A DNA stretch of 7,108 bases from Bacillota bacterium. Its GTDB lineage: Bacteria; Bacillota; Sulfobacillia; JABLXB01. Below, piece after piece: positions 5,380 through 7,108 of the stretch (within the stretch, counting starts at the first letter, position 1; every line of letters begins with the position of its first letter). Under the pieces are notes generated by a model. That model was not told where the DNA came from and did not search any database. It was given only the letters and a program-made list of their open reading frames with translations. A program made the translations under genes and the position numbers. The stretch spans positions 1-7,108 of the forward strand of contig JANLGA010000078.1 in assembly GCA_024653225.1 (NCBI GenBank). The letters are read 5' to 3'.

Positions 5380-6093
5380 TTATCGGCCTTCTCTCTTCTT
5401 CACTACCGGCTTCTCGAACCTCAGGTCCACGTATTCCGCGTCCAGCCCGCGTTCCTCGATATCGTTGAGGATGCCCACCAGGATGCCCACCTTGTTCTCG
5501 AGCGTCGAATCCCCCCGGCCCAGCACCACCCTGAGGCCCCCGACCATGTAGACCGTCAGGAAACTCTCGTCGTCCGCGTGGATCTCTGCGACATCGCCCG
5601 ATCGGGGACCAAAAGCGGCCGCGCACTCCACCGCCCACTGCAGCGGCTGCGAATCCACTTGACGTCCCACGACGATCTCGCGCTCCGACTCTTCGGTGAC
5701 CAGCGGCAACCCCCCGGGACTCTCCCAGATGTCAACGGCCCAGCAGTCTCCGTCCAGAACGACAAACCGGCCGTCGCGCGGGGTCGCTGCGACCGGGGTC
5801 CTTTCGACGACCGAAATCCGGATGGTCCCGGGCAGCAAACGCATGCACGTCGCCTCGGCGACCCAAGGGATCGCGGCCACCCTTTCGGCCACCTCCCCGA
5901 GCGGGACCGTGAAAATATTGACGCCGGGGGCGACTCCGGATGCCGCCGCCACCTCACCAGGGGCGACACGAGAACACCCGAGGACTTGTACACTCCTCAC
6001 CCAAAAAAAAGGGGAGTTCACCAGCACGTAACCGGCACCGGCGAGTGCCAGCACCCAAAACACCAGCAGCACAACCCACAGTCTGCGAGACAC
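5380..6093 (-). CDS. divIB: Cell division protein DivIB/FtsQ
   Basis: DivIB/FtsQ is a bitopic membrane protein of the divisome that works with DivIC and FtsL to recruit and control septal wall synthesis. The chosen GTG start gives 237 residues. Residues 1-4 are cytoplasmic, 5-25 form one hydrophobic membrane helix, about 27-102 form a POTRA domain (it begins SPFFWVRSVQV and ends near VERTPVA), and about 103-225 form the extracytoplasmic beta domain. A basic tail (KPVVKKREGR) ends the protein. Placement between a mur gene and the DUF881/sbp/ftsA genes agrees with the B. subtilis cluster. The cytoplasmic tail is very short compared with B. subtilis DivIB. Four cysteines (40, 83, 117, 157) lie outside the membrane, two of them in the POTRA domain. 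An eight-T run sits at the membrane-POTRA junction. The stop lies 27 nt before the next start, so the genes are probably cotranscribed from the promoter upstream. Confidence 0.92.
   Translation of the reverse strand: MSRRLWVVLLVFWVLALAGAGYVLVNSPFFWVRSVQVLGCSRVAPGEVAAASGVAPGVNIFTVPLGEVAERVAAIPWVAEATCMRLLPGTIRISVVERTPVAATPRDGRFVVLDGDCWAVDIWESPGGLPLVTEESEREIVVGRQVDSQPLQWAVECAAAFGPRSGDVAEIHADDESFLTVYMVGGLRVVLGRGDSTLENKVGILVGILNDIEERGLDAEYVDLRFEKPVVKKREGR
6003..6010 (-). repeat. Eight-T homopolymer within divIB
   Basis: On the coding strand the run reads CCCC, then eight T, then GGG, encoding Pro-Phe-Phe-Trp where the membrane helix meets the POTRA domain. It is a conspicuous AT run in GC-rich coding sequence and a possible site for polymerase slippage or sequencing indels. 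The reading frame is intact as given. Confidence 0.9.
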
Positions 6094-6100
6094 GGGAAGG

Positions 6101-6109
6101 CACCGCCTT
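6101..6109 (-). promoter_or_regulatory. Ribosome binding site that sets the divIB start
   Basis: AAGGCGGTG matches AAGGAGGTG with one mismatch and lies 7 nt before the GTG at 6093. It favours this start over in-frame codons farther upstream, which would run through the promoter and the end of murA. Confidence 0.75.
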
Positions 6110-6120
6110 TGCTCCAGCAC

Positions 6121-6149
6121 ATTGTAGCACTGTCGCCCCGTCCTGTCAG
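6121..6149 (-). promoter_or_regulatory. Sigma-A-type promoter for divIB with extended -10
   Basis: Read on the minus strand, CTGACA (6149-6144) and TACAAT (6126-6121) are separated by exactly 17 nt. Each hexamer matches the housekeeping consensus at 5 of 6 positions, and a TG one base before the -10 makes it an extended -10. The -35 starts 5 nt after the murA stop. Transcription would start near 6114, giving a leader of about 20 nt that contains the divIB ribosome binding site. This is inferred from sequence only. Confidence 0.7.
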
Positions 6150-6154
6150 CGGTC

Positions 6155-7108
6155 TCATGCCATCCTGCGGATGTTTGCACCGAGGGACCTGAGCTTCTCG
6201 TCGAATCCGTCGTATCCCCTGTCTATGTGGTGTATTCCCTCGATGGTGGTGGTGCCCTCGGCCGCCAAGCCCGCCAGGGTCAGGGACGCACCCCCCCGGA
6301 GGTCGTACGCCTCTACCACCGCCCCGAACAGGCTCTCCACCCCCCGGATGACGGCCGTCCGGCCCTCCGTCTTGATGTTGGCCCCCATCCTCCTCAGTTC
6401 TTCAGCCTGCTTGAATCGGCTCTCGAATATTGTCTCGGTGATCACGCTGATGCCTTCGGCCACGCACATCAGGGCCATCGCCTGGGGTTGCATGTCGGTC
6501 GGGAAGCCGGGGTACGGCAGTGTCTTGAAATCCACGGCCCTCGCCCTCGGCCTGCCCTGGACGATGATGCGATCCCTCTCCTCCCGCACCTGCGCGCCGG
6601 CCTCCCGGAGTTTCGCCGTGACCGATTCCACGTGCTCGGGGATGCAATTCTCCACGCAGATCTCCCCGCCGGTGATGGCGGCCGCCATCATGAACGTGCC
6701 GGTCTCGATGCGGTCCGGGATCACGGCATAGTCGGCTCCCTTCAGCCGGTCCACTCCCTCTATCCGGATGACGTCCATGCCGGCTCCCCTTATCCTGGCC
6801 CCCATGCTGTTCAGGAAGTTCTGGACATCCACGATCTCGGGTTCCTTCGCCGCGTTGCGGATCACCGTGGAGCCTTTCGCCAGTACGGCCGCCATCATGA
6901 TGTTCTCGGTGGCACCGACGCTCGGAAAGTCGAGGTGAACCTCGGTACCCACAAGCTCCGCCGCCTCGGCGTGGATATACCCGTGTCGCTCACGGATGAC
7001 CGCACCGAGGGATCTCAGTCCTCTCAAGTGCAGGTCAATGGGCCTCGGACCGATAGCGCATCCCCCCGGATACGAGACCCGCACCCGCCCGTGGCGCCCG
7101 AGCAACGG
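6155..7108 (-). CDS. murA: UDP-N-acetylglucosamine 1-carboxyvinyltransferase MurA, 5' end missing (window edge)
   Basis: MurA transfers enolpyruvate from PEP to UDP-GlcNAc, the first committed cytoplasmic step of peptidoglycan synthesis. The window holds the last 317 residues; comparison with family members of about 417 residues suggests roughly 100 N-terminal residues lie beyond position 7108. The catalytic loop PGGCAIGPRP is present, with the PEP-reactive cysteine at partial residue 17 (E. coli Cys115). The PGFPTDMQ motif holds the general-base aspartate at residue 205 (Asp305), and HHIDRGY holds the arginine at 297 (Arg397). The spacing between these residues (188 and 92) is almost the same as in E. 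coli (190 and 92), so the gene looks intact and active. The cysteine rather than aspartate in the loop predicts fosfomycin sensitivity. It ends with TGA just upstream of a promoter for divIB, with no terminator visible. AroA is excluded by the Cys loop. Which MurA paralogue it is cannot be told from the fragment. Confidence 0.96.
   Translation of the reverse strand, partial: PLLGRHGRVRVSYPGGCAIGPRPIDLHLRGLRSLGAVIRERHGYIHAEAAELVGTEVHLDFPSVGATENIMMAAVLAKGSTVIRNAAKEPEIVDVQNFLNSMGARIRGAGMDVIRIEGVDRLKGADYAVIPDRIETGTFMMAAAITGGEICVENCIPEHVESVTAKLREAGAQVREERDRIIVQGRPRARAVDFKTLPYPGFPTDMQPQAMALMCVAEGISVITETIFESRFKQAEELRRMGANIKTEGRTAVIRGVESLFGAVVEAYDLRGGASLTLAGLAAEGTTTIEGIHHIDRGYDGFDEKLRSLGANIRRMA

Noticed and set aside
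5380..6180. divIB start at 6180, giving 266 residues
   Set aside because: It would overlap the murA end and read through the divIB promoter and SD. The added residues lack FtsQ-like character.
4606..6192. 528-codon open frame on the plus strand, opposite DUF881 and divIB
   Set aside because: It is antisense to recognised genes, with low-complexity His/Arg/Pro-rich translation and no supporting ribosome binding site or family match.

Overview
The window reads as one block of the division-and-cell-wall (dcw) cluster of an endospore-forming, high-GC member of the Bacillota, followed directly by the spoIIG operon. All recognisable genes lie on the minus strand, so the biological order runs from high to low coordinates: murA (5' end cut by the window edge) - divIB/ftsQ - a DUF881 gene - sbp - ftsA - ftsZ - spoIIGA - sigE. 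A possible start of one more gene lies at the left edge. The spoIIGA-sigE pair is the best taxonomic marker, because pro-sigma-E and its membrane protease are known only from endospore formers. The GC-rich sequence, frequent GTG/TTG starts and strong Shine-Dalgarno (SD) sites suggest a high-GC Clostridia- or Limnochordia-like lineage. I cannot name the genus.

Layout: 7108-6155 holds most of MurA (peptidoglycan precursor synthesis). A 61-nt gap carries a strong sigma-A-type promoter with an extended -10, followed by divIB (6093-5380), the DUF881 membrane protein (5352-4645), sbp (4643-4248), ftsA (4204-2981) and ftsZ (2963-1911), all tightly packed. A sigma-H-like promoter overlaps the end of sbp and points into ftsA-ftsZ. 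The 152-nt ftsZ-spoIIGA gap contains an intrinsic terminator for ftsZ, candidate Spo0A boxes, and a promoter with a perfect TATAAT separated by 22 nt from a GTGACA -35 element. spoIIGA (1758-871) and sigE (860-126) follow as a coupled pair. A GC-rich hairpin follows sigE. No stretch longer than about 300 nt lacks a gene, and I see no mobile element, CRISPR array or RNA gene.

How it works together: MurA makes precursor for septal wall. DivIB is part of the divisome, and FtsA tethers FtsZ to the membrane. At sporulation onset a sigma-H promoter would raise ftsAZ for polar septation, while Spo0A~P would switch on spoIIGA-sigE. SpoIIGA sits in the septum and cleaves pro-sigma-E to start the mother-cell programme. 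I found no undescribed system. The most informative content is regulatory: the window appears to keep the promoter logic known from Bacillus subtilis (sigma-H before ftsA, a 22-nt-spaced promoter before spoIIGA) in a GC-rich and probably distant relative.
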